A stretch of 64,000 nucleotides of DNA, taken from assembly GCF_010499245.1 (NCBI RefSeq), contig NZ_JAAGOW010000005.1, forward strand, positions 682,001 to 746,000, read 5' to 3'. The notes beneath the pieces are model-generated. The model did not search any database, was not told where the DNA came from, and saw nothing but the letters and a program-made list of their open reading frames with translations. A program made the translations under genes and the position numbers. Positions 25,995 to 33,914 of the stretch are shown here, in pieces; position 1 is the first letter of the stretch, and every line of letters starts with the position of its first letter. Source of the DNA: Variovorax sp. WS11 (GTDB lineage Bacteria > Pseudomonadota > Gammaproteobacteria > Burkholderiales > Burkholderiaceae_C).

Positions 25995-27182
25995 TCACTC
26001 CAGCGCGGACGCCGGACCGAAGAACTCGTAGCGCAGCTGCGGCTCCGGCACGCCGAGGGTGCGCAGCGCCGACTTCACATGCTGCATGAAGGGCTTGGGG
26101 CCCAGGAAGTAGGCGTCGATGTCGGTGGTGCCGGCGGGCAGCCAGCGCGCGAGCGTCTGCACATCCAGGCGGCCGACCGCATGCGGCGCCTCCCCGGTGC
26201 CATCGGGGGCCTCCTCGTAGCAGTAGAAGCGCTTGAACTGCGGATGCTTGCGCGCCAGCGCCTCGATGGTGTGGCGGAAGGCATGGACACCGCGGTTGCG
26301 CGCGCAGTGGATGAAGTGCACCACGCGCGAGCTGTTCAGCGCTGCATCGAGCATCGCCAGGGTCGGCGTGATGCCGACGCCGCCGCTGATCAGCACCAGT
26401 GGCCGTTCGCTGTGTTCCAGCGTGAACGCGCCGGAGGGCGGGAAGAGCTCGACCACGCCGTCTTCATGCACCCGGTCGTGCAGATGGTTCGAGGCGACGC
26501 CGCCCTGTTCGCGCTTGACGCTGATGCGGTAGGTCTTGCCGTTCGGCGCTGCCGAGAGCGAGTAGTTGCGCCGGATGTCCTGGCCGTCGAAGACCAGCCG
26601 GATGCCGATGTACTGGCCGGCTTGGAAGTCGATCACGGGCTGGCCATCGACGGGTGCGAAGTAGAAGGAGCTGATCTCCTCGCTTTCGGCCTCCTTGCGC
26701 ACCACCTTGAAGGCACGCCCGCCGCGCCAGCCGCCGGGGGCAGCGGCATGGCTGTCGTAGACCTGCCGCTCGGCACCGATCAGCATGTCGGCGAGCTGGC
26801 CGTAGGCGGCGGCCCAGGCCTCGATCACTTCGTCGGTCGCGATCTCCGCGCCGAGTACCTCGCGGATCGCGCGCAGCAGGCACGCGCCCACGATCGGGTA
26901 GTGCTCCGGCTGCACCTGCAGCGCGACGTGCTTGTTGACGATCTGCTGCGCCAGCGGGCCCAGCGCCTCGAGCCGGTCGATGTGCTTCGCGTACATCAGC
27001 ACGCCGTTGGCCAGCGCGCGCGGCTGATCGCCGCTGGCCTGATGGGCCTGATTGAAGAGCGGCCGGACTTCGGGATGCTCGCCGAGCAGGATGCCGTAGA
27101 AGTGCGTGGTGAGCGCCTCGCCGCCGCTCTCGAGCAGCGGCACGGTGGCGGAGACGATCGACTTTTGATGTGCGGTCAGCAT
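25995..27182 (-). CDS. hmp: Flavohaemoglobin, nitric oxide dioxygenase, 395 aa
   Basis: Oxidises NO to nitrate with O2 and NAD(P)H in the cytoplasm. The globin domain (1-140) carries Tyr29, Gln53 and the proximal His85 (NKHVALQ) at the same numbers as E. coli Hmp; the FAD domain has RRNYSLSAAP, and the NAD domain GGVGITPTL. Length is one residue short of the E. coli protein. ATG at 27180-27182 has CAGGAG upstream; a frame running back to 27257 crosses the promoter. Divergent from norR with a NorR site and a sigma-54 promoter between them, so induction by NO is expected. Confidence 0.96.
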   Translation of the reverse strand: MLTAHQKSIVSATVPLLESGGEALTTHFYGILLGEHPEVRPLFNQAHQASGDQPRALANGVLMYAKHIDRLEALGPLAQQIVNKHVALQVQPEHYPIVGACLLRAIREVLGAEIATDEVIEAWAAAYGQLADMLIGAERQVYDSHAAAPGGWRGGRAFKVVRKEAESEEISSFYFAPVDGQPVIDFQAGQYIGIRLVFDGQDIRRNYSLSAAPNGKTYRISVKREQGGVASNHLHDRVHEDGVVELFPPSGAFTLEHSERPLVLISGGVGITPTLAMLDAALNSSRVVHFIHCARNRGVHAFRHTIEALARKHPQFKRFYCYEEAPDGTGEAPHAVGRLDVQTLARWLPAGTTDIDAYFLGPKPFMQHVKSALRTLGVPEPQLRYEFFGPASALE

Positions 27183-27223
27183 GGGAACTCCTGGGGGAAT
27201 GACGAAGAGGTTGCCTCTCTCTT

Positions 27224-27239
27224 TGCAATCTGCGTTCCA
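27224..27239 (-). promoter_or_regulatory. Sigma-54 (-24/-12) promoter of hmp
   Basis: On the minus strand the sequence TGGAACGCAGATTGCA fits TGGCACG-N4-TTGCA with one mismatch; GG is at 27238-27237 and GC at 27226-27225. The expected transcription start is about 27213, some 30 bases before the hmp ATG. The divergent gene encodes the sigma-54 activator NorR. Confidence 0.75.
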
Positions 27240-27276
27240 GCAGGGCACCTGGTGCAAATCAAAGACTTAGCGGCCG

Positions 27277-27297
27277 ACCGTGTCTTTTCGACACGGT
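27277..27297. promoter_or_regulatory. NorR binding site (palindrome ACCGTGTC-N5-GACACGGT)
   Basis: Perfect 8-base arms around TTTTC. It contains GT-N7-AC (GT at 27282-27283, AC at 27291-27292), the core known for NorR enhancer sites. It lies about 75 bases upstream of the predicted hmp start point and 36 before norR, so it can serve activation of hmp and repression of norR. Confidence 0.75.
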
Positions 27298-27332
27298 TAG
27301 AGTCGAGTCGATTTGACATGCATGAAGTCAGA

Positions 27333-28919
27333 ATGACAACGACCCATCCGCTGCTCCAGGCGATCATTCCGCTGGTCGCCGACATCGCCCGCGAGCTGCC
27401 CAGCGCCGAGCGCTACCGCCGCCTGCTCCAGGCGCTGCGCGTGCTGCTGCCCTGCGACGCCGTGGCGCTGCTGCGCCTGGAGGACGGCTGGCTGTTGCCG
27501 CTGGCGGTGGATGGGCTGAGCGCCGATACGCTGGGGCGGCGCTTCCGTGTCGGGGAGCATCCGCGCTTCGCCGCGCTGCTGGAGTCGGAAGGGCCGCTGC
27601 GCTTTCCGGCCGACAGCCCCTTGCCCGACCCCTACGACGGCCTGGTCGAAGGGCACCGGGGTCACCTGCCGGTACACGACTGCGTCGGCTGCGCGATCCG
27701 TCTGGACGACAAACCCTGGGGCCTCCTGACCCTGGACGATCTCGCGTCCGACCGCTTCTCGAGCCTGGACCTCGCGATGCTGCAGTCCTTCGGCAGCCTG
27801 GCCGCCGCCACGGTCAGCGTGGCGGCGCGCATCGAGCAGCTGCACTCGCGCGTGGAGCGCGAGAGCCTGCGCGCCGAGGGATACCGTCTCGCCGCTGCGC
27901 CGCACGCACGCAAGCTGTCGGGCCGCAGCACCGCCATGCGGAAGTTGCAGAAGGAGATCGAGCTCGTCGCCCACAGCGAGCTGCCGGTGCTGATCCAGGG
28001 CGAAACCGGCGTGGGCAAGGAGTTGGTGGCCGAGGCGCTGCATGCCGGGTCGCCGCGTTCGGCGCGCCCGATGATCAGCCTCAACTGCGCGGCGCTGCCC
28101 GAGACCCTGGTGGAGAGCGAGCTCTTCGGCCATGTCAAAGGCGCCTTCACCGGCGCGCTCAGCGAGCGGCCGGGGAAATTCGAGCTGGCCGACGGCGGCA
28201 CGCTCTTCCTCGACGAGGTCGGTGAGCTCGCGCTGCCGGTGCAGGCCAAGCTGCTGCGCGTGCTGCAGAGCGGGCAACTGCAGCGCCTCGGCTCCGACCG
28301 CGAGCACCGCGTCGACGTGCGCCTGATCGCGGCCAGCAACCGCAATCTGGCCGACGAGGTGCGGGCAGGGCGGCTGCGCGCGGACTTCTACCACCGCCTG
28401 AGCGTCTATCCGCTCCAGGTGCCACCGCTGCGCGAACGCGGCCGCGACGTGCTGTTGCTCGCGGGCTTCTTCCTCGAGGAGAACCGGTCGCGGCTCGGGC
28501 TTGGCGGATTGCGACTCGACGCCGGCGCGCAGGCTGCGTTGCTGGCGTACGACTGGCCCGGCAATGTGCGCGAGCTGGAGCACCTGATCGGCCGCAGCGT
28601 GCTGAAGGCGCTCGGCCGCCAGCCGCAGCGGCCGCGCATCCTCAGCCTGATGGCGGAAGATCTGGACCTGCCGGGCCGCCGCGCCGAGCCGTCGGTACAG
28701 GAAGGGGAGGGCGCGACGCCTCTCCCGAGCGAAGGCCTGAGCCTTCGCGATGCCGTGGCCCGGCTCGAGCGCCAGCTCGTCTCGGATGCGCTCGCCCGGC
28801 ACGGCTTCAACCGCTCTGCGGCGGCCCGCGCCCTGGGCATGGATCGCGCCAACCTGGCGCGTCTGGCGAAGCGCCTCGGGCTGGAGTCCGATACCCAGGC
28901 AAGTCCCGAGCTCAGGTGA
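27333..28919 (+). CDS. norR: NorR, NO-responsive sigma-54 transcription activator, 528 aa
   Basis: Three domains: an N-terminal GAF domain (about 15-170) with LPCDAVALLRLEDGWLLPLAVDGL and RFPADSPLPDPYDGL as in E. coli NorR, where a mononuclear iron senses NO; an AAA+ domain (about 200-430) with Walker A GETGVGKE and the sigma-54 contact GAFTGA near residue 270; and a Fis-type HTH at the end (FNRSAAARALGMDRANLARLAKRL). The start may be ATG 27318, adding five residues. Its 3' end overlaps the convergent SLAC1 gene by eight bases. It should activate the divergent hmp through the site at 27277. Confidence 0.94.
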   Translation: MTTTHPLLQAIIPLVADIARELPSAERYRRLLQALRVLLPCDAVALLRLEDGWLLPLAVDGLSADTLGRRFRVGEHPRFAALLESEGPLRFPADSPLPDPYDGLVEGHRGHLPVHDCVGCAIRLDDKPWGLLTLDDLASDRFSSLDLAMLQSFGSLAAATVSVAARIEQLHSRVERESLRAEGYRLAAAPHARKLSGRSTAMRKLQKEIELVAHSELPVLIQGETGVGKELVAEALHAGSPRSARPMISLNCAALPETLVESELFGHVKGAFTGALSERPGKFELADGGTLFLDEVGELALPVQAKLLRVLQSGQLQRLGSDREHRVDVRLIAASNRNLADEVRAGRLRADFYHRLSVYPLQVPPLRERGRDVLLLAGFFLEENRSRLGLGGLRLDAGAQAALLAYDWPGNVRELEHLIGRSVLKALGRQPQRPRILSLMAEDLDLPGRRAEPSVQEGEGATPLPSEGLSLRDAVARLERQLVSDALARHGFNRSAAARALGMDRANLARLAKRLGLESDTQASPELR

Positions 28920-29907
28920 AGAGCTTCCCGTTGAGCGCGATCCGCACGGTGCGCACCGTGAGAACCGCCATCGCCAGGCTCAGCGTGCCCAGCAGAACCG
29001 TGGCGAGCGCCCAGAGCGGCCCGCTCGCGCGGAACGCCGCGTACTTCAGCGCCGCGTTGACCAGGGCAGCCATCGGGAAGCCGATCGCCCACCAGGCCGG
29101 AGAGAACTTGACGCTCGGACGGAACACCTTGGGCGCGACCACCGCGAACATGAAGAGCGCAAAGTAGAAGAGCAGCGCGCCGAAGCGGTCGATGCCGCCC
29201 ACGATATTGCTGTACGCGAGGAAGCCCACGGCGAAGGGCGCTACCAGGATCATCAGCGACGGCGTCATGCCGGGCGCCAGCGGGTCCTGGTGCACCAGCC
29301 GGCTGACGATCATCGCAAAGAGCACCAGCGCAAGCACCGCGCCGACGGCACCGGCAAGCAGGTTGAGTTCCGCGGCCCAGGCCATGGGCATGTGCCCGCC
29401 GGTCACGGCGATGTCGAGCGTGGCCACGCCCGGAATCAGCCAGGCCGGCACGGCGTGGGACGCGTCCACCTGGCCCTTGAGCAGGCGAGAGACGACGACG
29501 AAGCTGAGCGCGAAGGTCGCCAGCACCCCCACCGTCCAGACTGCGCGGGCGGCGGGCGCGCTGTACGGCTCGGCGACGGCGGACAGCAGGAGAATCGAGA
29601 TCACGATGGTGCCGAAGAAGTTGCCCGCCACCGGGTGATGGAACTCCGCATGAACGGCCTGCGGATGCTTCGCGAGCTTCGCCAGATAGCCCAGCGAGAC
29701 GAGCATGAAGACGCCCCACGCGAAGGCACCGATGGCCTCGCCGACAAAGGCGGGCGCGCCGAGGCTGTCGTGGGCCAGCCGCCAGGCCAGGGCCAGCCCC
29801 GAGAGGCCCATGACCGAGGCAAACAGGTTGACGGGCAGGTGGCGTATGGAAGCTTCACTGGACGGGTAGAAAGCCGGGAAGGGCGGAGTCGTCGACGGGC
29901 CTTGCAT
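28912..29907 (-). CDS. SLAC1/TehA family anion channel-transporter, 331 aa
   Basis: Voltage-dependent anion channel superfamily (TehA, SLAC1, Mae1) with ten helices. LPVNLFASVMGLSGLALAW at residues 24-42, an HHPVAGNFFGT stretch near 89-99, and the repeated Phe/Gly helices fit the family; substrates may be anions, weak acids or tellurite-linked toxic ions. The ATG at 29905-29907 is preceded by AAGGA; an upstream frame to 29952 runs through an inverted repeat. It diverges from a GlxA-type regulator, which may control it, and overlaps the 3' end of norR tail to tail. Confidence 0.87.
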   Translation of the reverse strand: MQGPSTTPPFPAFYPSSEASIRHLPVNLFASVMGLSGLALAWRLAHDSLGAPAFVGEAIGAFAWGVFMLVSLGYLAKLAKHPQAVHAEFHHPVAGNFFGTIVISILLLSAVAEPYSAPAARAVWTVGVLATFALSFVVVSRLLKGQVDASHAVPAWLIPGVATLDIAVTGGHMPMAWAAELNLLAGAVGAVLALVLFAMIVSRLVHQDPLAPGMTPSLMILVAPFAVGFLAYSNIVGGIDRFGALLFYFALFMFAVVAPKVFRPSVKFSPAWWAIGFPMAALVNAALKYAAFRASGPLWALATVLLGTLSLAMAVLTVRTVRIALNGKLFT

Positions 29908-29916
29908 GGCGGGTCC

Positions 29917-29952
29917 TTGGCAGAATTTGAATGTACGGTTAGTTTCTGCCAA
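29917..29952. promoter_or_regulatory. Inverted repeat TTGGCAGAA-N18-TTCTGCCAA between SLAC1 and glxA-like genes
   Basis: Nine-base perfect arms with starts 27 bases apart, the left arm covering the ribosome-binding region of the SLAC1 gene. A dimeric regulator, most simply the divergent AraC-type protein, could bind here. Confidence 0.5.
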
Positions 29953-30014
29953 ACTTCCGCTGTCGTCCGCGCCACCGCACGGCGTTTCCTGCCAATCATC
30001 GGGCCTTGTCCGCC

Positions 30015-30968
30015 ATGCGCATCGCCATCCTCGCTTTTCCGCGCGTCCAGCTGCTCGATGTCGCCGGACCTGCCGATGTCTTCAACGAGGCGTCGCGCCA
30101 ACTCGGGAAGCCGCGGGCCTACCAGGTGCAGGTGATCGGCACCGAAGAAGGTATGCTCAAGAGCAGCAGCGGGCTGCGTCTTGCCGTCGACGCGACCATC
30201 GCCACGCAGCGCGGGCGCATCGACACCTTGCTCGTCGCGGGCAGTCCCAACCTCGACGACATGACGACCGATGCGCCGTTGCAGGAATGGCTGCGGCGCC
30301 AGTCTCGCGCCGTGCGACGCTATGGCTCGGTCTGCACCGGCGCCTTCGTGCTGGCGGCCAGCGGGCTGCTCGACGGCAAGCGGGTGGCGACCCACTGGAA
30401 CTCCACGGCCCGCCTTGCGGCGGCCTACCCCCAGGCCTGCGTCGAGGCGGACGCCATCTATGTGAAGGACGGCAAGCTCTTCACCTCCGCCGGCGTGACG
30501 GCCGGCATGGACCTTGCCCTCGCGATGGTGGAAGAAGATCACGGCCGCGAACTCGCACTGCGCGTGGCGCGCGAGCTGGTGATGTTCCTCAAGCGCCCCG
30601 GCGGCCAGAGCCAGTTCAGCGCCCACCTGGCAGCGCAGACCTCAGAGCGTTCCAGCGTGCGCGCGGTCCAGGACCATGTGCTTGCGAACCTGAAGGACGA
30701 TCTGTCCGTGCCCGCGCTGGCTTCGCGCGCAGGCATGAGCGAGAGGACCTTCGCGCGGATCTTCCGCAGCGAGACCGGCACGACGCCCGCGGAGTTTGTC
30801 GAGAACGCCAGGATCGACGCCGCCCGCCGCCTGGCCGAGGAGTCGGACCTCCCGGCCAAGCGGCTGGCCGATGCGGTGGGCTATGCGAACGTGGACGGCT
30901 TTCGGCGAGCGTTCGGCCGGCGTCTGGGTGTGAGCCTCGTGGAATACCGAAGCCGCTTCGCGAGATGA
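30015..30968 (+). CDS. GlxA/FtrA-type AraC family regulator with DJ-1-like domain, 317 aa
   Basis: N-terminal DJ-1/PfpI-like amidotransferase fold (1-190) including VCTGAFVLAASGLLDGKRVATHW, and a C-terminal AraC/XylS DNA-binding domain (about 215-315) with SVPALASRAGMSERTFARIF and LADAVGYANVDGFRRAFGR, the two HTH units. The N-terminal domain probably senses a ligand. ATG 30015 is taken rather than the TTG at 30006. Divergent from the SLAC1 gene, with an inverted repeat between them, and followed 62 bases later by the halogenase-like gene. Confidence 0.9.
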   Translation: MRIAILAFPRVQLLDVAGPADVFNEASRQLGKPRAYQVQVIGTEEGMLKSSSGLRLAVDATIATQRGRIDTLLVAGSPNLDDMTTDAPLQEWLRRQSRAVRRYGSVCTGAFVLAASGLLDGKRVATHWNSTARLAAAYPQACVEADAIYVKDGKLFTSAGVTAGMDLALAMVEEDHGRELALRVARELVMFLKRPGGQSQFSAHLAAQTSERSSVRAVQDHVLANLKDDLSVPALASRAGMSERTFARIFRSETGTTPAEFVENARIDAARRLAEESDLPAKRLADAVGYANVDGFRRAFGRRLGVSLVEYRSRFAR

Positions 30969-31030
30969 CGATGCCGCGGCAGCACAATGCGGACCTCGAC
31001 AGTGCGCCATTCCCAAGGAGAAGTCACCCC

Positions 31031-32356
31031 ATGCAGGAAATCCAGAATTGCGATGTGCTCGTCGTCGGCGGAGGACCGGCCGGCTCGACCATCGCCGCCC
31101 TCCTGGCGCGCGAAGGGCGACACGTGGTTCTGCTCGAGAAGGAACATCACCCGCGCTTCCACATCGGCGAATCGCTGCTGCCCGGCAACGTCGAGCTGTT
31201 CGACAAGCTCGGCGTGCGGGAGCAGGTCCAGAAGATCGGCATGCCGAAGTTCGGCATCGAGTTCGTGCCGCCGGACCTCGACTACTGCAGCTACGTCGAC
31301 TTCGCCGAAGGCTGGGACCCCTCCAAGGACTCGGCCTGGCAGGTGCGCCGTTCCGAGCTCGACGAGTTGCTGTTCCGCAATGCCGCCAAGGCGGGCGCGC
31401 TGGCCATCGAAGGCGCGAAGGTGCGCGAGGTCGATTTCGACGAATCGGGCGCCACGGTCCAGGCGCTGCTCGACGACGGCGCCAGCCGCACGTGGCGCGC
31501 GCGCTTCGTCGTCGATGCCAGCGGCCGCGACACGGTCCTGGCCAACAAGCTGAAGTGCAAGAAGAAGAACCCGGACCACAACAGCACCGCACTCTTCGGG
31601 CACTTCCGCAATACCCGGCGGCTGCAGGGCAAGCGCGAGGGCAACATCAGCATCTGCTGGTTCGAGCACGGCTGGTTCTGGTTCATCCCGCTGGCCGACG
31701 GCACCACCAGCGTCGGCGCCGTCTGCTGGGCCTACTACCTGAAGGCGCGCGACAAGCCGCTCAAGGACTATTTCTTCGACACCATCGCCCTGTGCCCGGA
31801 GCTGCGCGACCGCCTGAAGGACGCGACGCTGGTCGACGACAAGGTGCACGCGACCGGCAACTTCTCATACTCCAGCACGCACGCGACCGGCGAGCGCTAC
31901 CTGATGGTGGGCGATGCCTTCACCTTCATCGATCCGATGTTCTCTTCCGGCGTCTACCTGGCGATGCAGAGCGCCTTCGACGGCGCAGAGCTGGTGCGAA
32001 CCGCGCTCGACCGTCCGGAGCAGCTGCCGGTGGCGCGCGCGGCGCTGGAGAAGCGCATGCGCGTAGGGCCGCGCGACTATTCGTGGTTCATCTACCGAGT
32101 CACCAATCCGACGATCCGGGACATGTTCATGCACCCGCAGAACATCTTCAAGGTGAAGCAGGGCCTGATGTCCCTGCTGGCCGCCGACATCCACCACGGG
32201 CGCGCCTACCGCCGCTCGTTGCTGATGTTCAAGGTGGTCTACTACTTCGTCTCCATGCTCAACTGGCGCCGCACCTATGCCGGGTGGAAGCGCCATCGCT
32301 TCAACATTCGCGACATCGGCGCACTGCGCGGAGAGACGATCCTGAAGGCGGATTGA
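31031..32356 (+). CDS. Flavin-dependent halogenase-like FAD oxidoreductase, 441 aa
   Basis: FAD-binding motif DVLVVGGGPAGST (residues 8-20), GES in HIGESLLPGN, and the W-x-W-x-I-P signature as WFWFIP near residue 215, which marks flavin-dependent halogenases and blocks monooxygenase chemistry. Further GDAFTFIDPMFSSGVYLAM is typical of the same family. Such enzymes halogenate carrier-bound or free aromatic substrates, but geranylgeranyl-reductase-like and other tailoring members exist, so the reaction is open. AAGGAG precedes the ATG by ten bases. The neighbouring convergent gene is a SAM methyltransferase; no carrier protein or synthetase is seen near. Confidence 0.75.
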   Translation: MQEIQNCDVLVVGGGPAGSTIAALLAREGRHVVLLEKEHHPRFHIGESLLPGNVELFDKLGVREQVQKIGMPKFGIEFVPPDLDYCSYVDFAEGWDPSKDSAWQVRRSELDELLFRNAAKAGALAIEGAKVREVDFDESGATVQALLDDGASRTWRARFVVDASGRDTVLANKLKCKKKNPDHNSTALFGHFRNTRRLQGKREGNISICWFEHGWFWFIPLADGTTSVGAVCWAYYLKARDKPLKDYFFDTIALCPELRDRLKDATLVDDKVHATGNFSYSSTHATGERYLMVGDAFTFIDPMFSSGVYLAMQSAFDGAELVRTALDRPEQLPVARAALEKRMRVGPRDYSWFIYRVTNPTIRDMFMHPQNIFKVKQGLMSLLAADIHHGRAYRRSLLMFKVVYYFVSMLNWRRTYAGWKRHRFNIRDIGALRGETILKAD

Positions 32357-32373
32357 GGCCCGCACCCGGCCCG

Positions 32374-33162
32374 CTAGCTTTGCGGTTTTGAAGTCCCAGG
32401 CTTGACGGCGCTGTACTCGGAGAAGATCCCCAGTTCCGTGTGCCGCTCCACTGCCTCGAAGCCGGCCGCCTGCAGGGCCGCGATGATCTGGGCCGGCGCG
32501 ACGCAGGCTTCGATGGTGTCCCAGTAGTAGCGCCACAGTTCGGACGTGCTGCGCCGGCGCGCGACGACGCGTGCGATGACGGGAACGAGCGTGCGCATGT
32601 ACGCCTTGAGCAGCGCGTTGCCGATGCGGCCCTCGGGACGGCTGATCTCCAGGATGAGCACACGTCCGCCCGGGCGCAGCGCCCGGTGGAATTCGGCGAA
32701 GGACCGGCCGAGATCGGACACGTGCCTGAGCGCGTAACCCATGCTGAGGAAGTCGGCCTCGCCGTCCTCGCAGGGCAGTTGCTCCGCCCGCCCGACCTTC
32801 AGCTGCACCCCGCGCAGGGCGACCTGGTCGAGCATGCCGGGACTCGGGTCGACGCCGACGAGGCTTCCTGCCGCGCCGATCAGGGCGCATGCCTCGCGTG
32901 CCACCAGGCCGGTCCCGATGCCGACGTCGACGACCTTGTCGCCCGGTCGCAGCCCCGCGCGCTGCAGCGCCATGCGCCGGTACCTGGACCCGGTGCCCAG
33001 GGCCAGGACGCGCTCGATGCGGTCATAGTCGCTGGCCGTCTCGTCGAAGATGCGCCGCAGGAAGCGCTGATGCTCGGCTTCGTCCCGGTAGTACGCCGGC
33101 AACGGTGCGTGGGGCGACTGCACGGGACCGGCGGCAAGATCGGATTCTGGGGCGGTGTTCAT
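32374..33162 (-). CDS. UbiE/COQ5-like SAM-dependent methyltransferase, 262 aa
   Basis: Class I methyltransferase: FDETASDYDRIERVLALGTG near residues 39-58 as in the UbiE group, SAM-binding motif I KVVDVGIGTGLVAREA (about 75-90), GVDPSPGML, and a post-II strand LRPGGRVLILEISRP. Motif I reads DVGIGTG where UbiE has DVAGGTG, so it is a paralogue rather than the quinone enzyme. It converges with the halogenase-like gene 17 bases apart. The substrate is not evident. Confidence 0.83.
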   Translation of the reverse strand: MNTAPESDLAAGPVQSPHAPLPAYYRDEAEHQRFLRRIFDETASDYDRIERVLALGTGSRYRRMALQRAGLRPGDKVVDVGIGTGLVAREACALIGAAGSLVGVDPSPGMLDQVALRGVQLKVGRAEQLPCEDGEADFLSMGYALRHVSDLGRSFAEFHRALRPGGRVLILEISRPEGRIGNALLKAYMRTLVPVIARVVARRRSTSELWRYYWDTIEACVAPAQIIAALQAAGFEAVERHTELGIFSEYSAVKPGTSKPQS

Positions 33163-33204
33163 CCGCCATCATAGGCACGCCCCTGGACAGCGGTCACGCA
33201 GGCG

Positions 33205-33822
33205 TCATGCCTTCGCAAGGACCCCTTCGAGGAACGGCGTGATGTTTCGCATCGCCCGTGCGACGTAGTCGTCCTTCTCTCCCACTGGCGCGACGTAGTG
33301 CATCGCGCTCTTTGCCGCCTCGATGCCCTCCAGGCGGGCAATCACCCACGCGGCCAGGTACTGTGACGCGAGGCAGCCGCCCGCGGTGGCCACATTGCCG
33401 TGGGCGACGAAGGGCTGGTTCAGCACATCGACGCCGGCCTCCTCGACCCAAGGCTTCGTGGTCAGATCCGTGCAGGCGGGCACATCGCCCAGCAGGCCCA
33501 GCTTGGCAAGCACGAGCGTGCCGGAGCACTGCGCGCCCAGCAATTGCCGGGCGGGGTCGAGCTGCAGCTGCGCCATCAAGCCGGCGTCGGCAACCACCTC
33601 CCGCGTCTGCCTGCCGCTGCCGACGATGACCGCATCGGCCGCACTGGCCTCGCGCAGGCTTGCCTGGGCTTCGAGCACCACGCCGTTCATCGACCGGACA
33701 CGCGCCGTGGGGCTGGCGATCGACACCCGCCAGTCCGGCCTCTTGACGCGGTTGAGGATGCCGAGCGCGACCAGCGAGTCGAGATCGTTGAAGCCTTCGA
33801 AGGTGAGGATGGCGATGTGCAT
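33205..33822 (-). CDS. DJ-1/PfpI family protein, 205 aa
   Basis: DJ-1 fold with nucleophilic Cys99 in the GAQCSGTLVLAKLGLL elbow, FEGFNDLDSLVALGILN near 8-24 and NVATAGGCLASQYLAAW near 145-161 as in the ThiJ/PfpI hydrolase-like subgroup with transcription-factor relatives, but without an AraC domain. ATG at 33820-33822 is chosen; the frame reaching 33885 runs through the promoter. Divergent from a MocR-type regulator across a 92-base gap holding a palindrome, so MocR control is likely. Confidence 0.85.
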   Translation of the reverse strand: MHIAILTFEGFNDLDSLVALGILNRVKRPDWRVSIASPTARVRSMNGVVLEAQASLREASAADAVIVGSGRQTREVVADAGLMAQLQLDPARQLLGAQCSGTLVLAKLGLLGDVPACTDLTTKPWVEEAGVDVLNQPFVAHGNVATAGGCLASQYLAAWVIARLEGIEAAKSAMHYVAPVGEKDDYVARAMRNITPFLEGVLAKA

Positions 33823-33876
33823 GGTGATGTCTCTCGGCGAAAAACCCGTGGCGATGAGGCATCGTAGGCAATGCAC

Positions 33877-33903
33877 TCCATACAATCAAATAATTGTCAT
33901 GGA
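33877..33903. promoter_or_regulatory. Near-palindromic operator between DJ-1 and MocR genes
   Basis: TCCATACAAT (33877-33886) and ATTGTcATGGA (33893-33903) form an inverted repeat with a six-base AT spacer and one extra C. It lies just upstream of the MocR start codon (33915). MocR proteins typically bind repeats in the divergent promoter they control. Confidence 0.5.
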
Positions 33904-33914
33904 TACATTGCCCG

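Noticed and set aside
25980-27332. A long N-terminal extension of NorR
   Set aside because: It is antisense to hmp and crosses the divergent promoter; NorR homology begins at about 27333.
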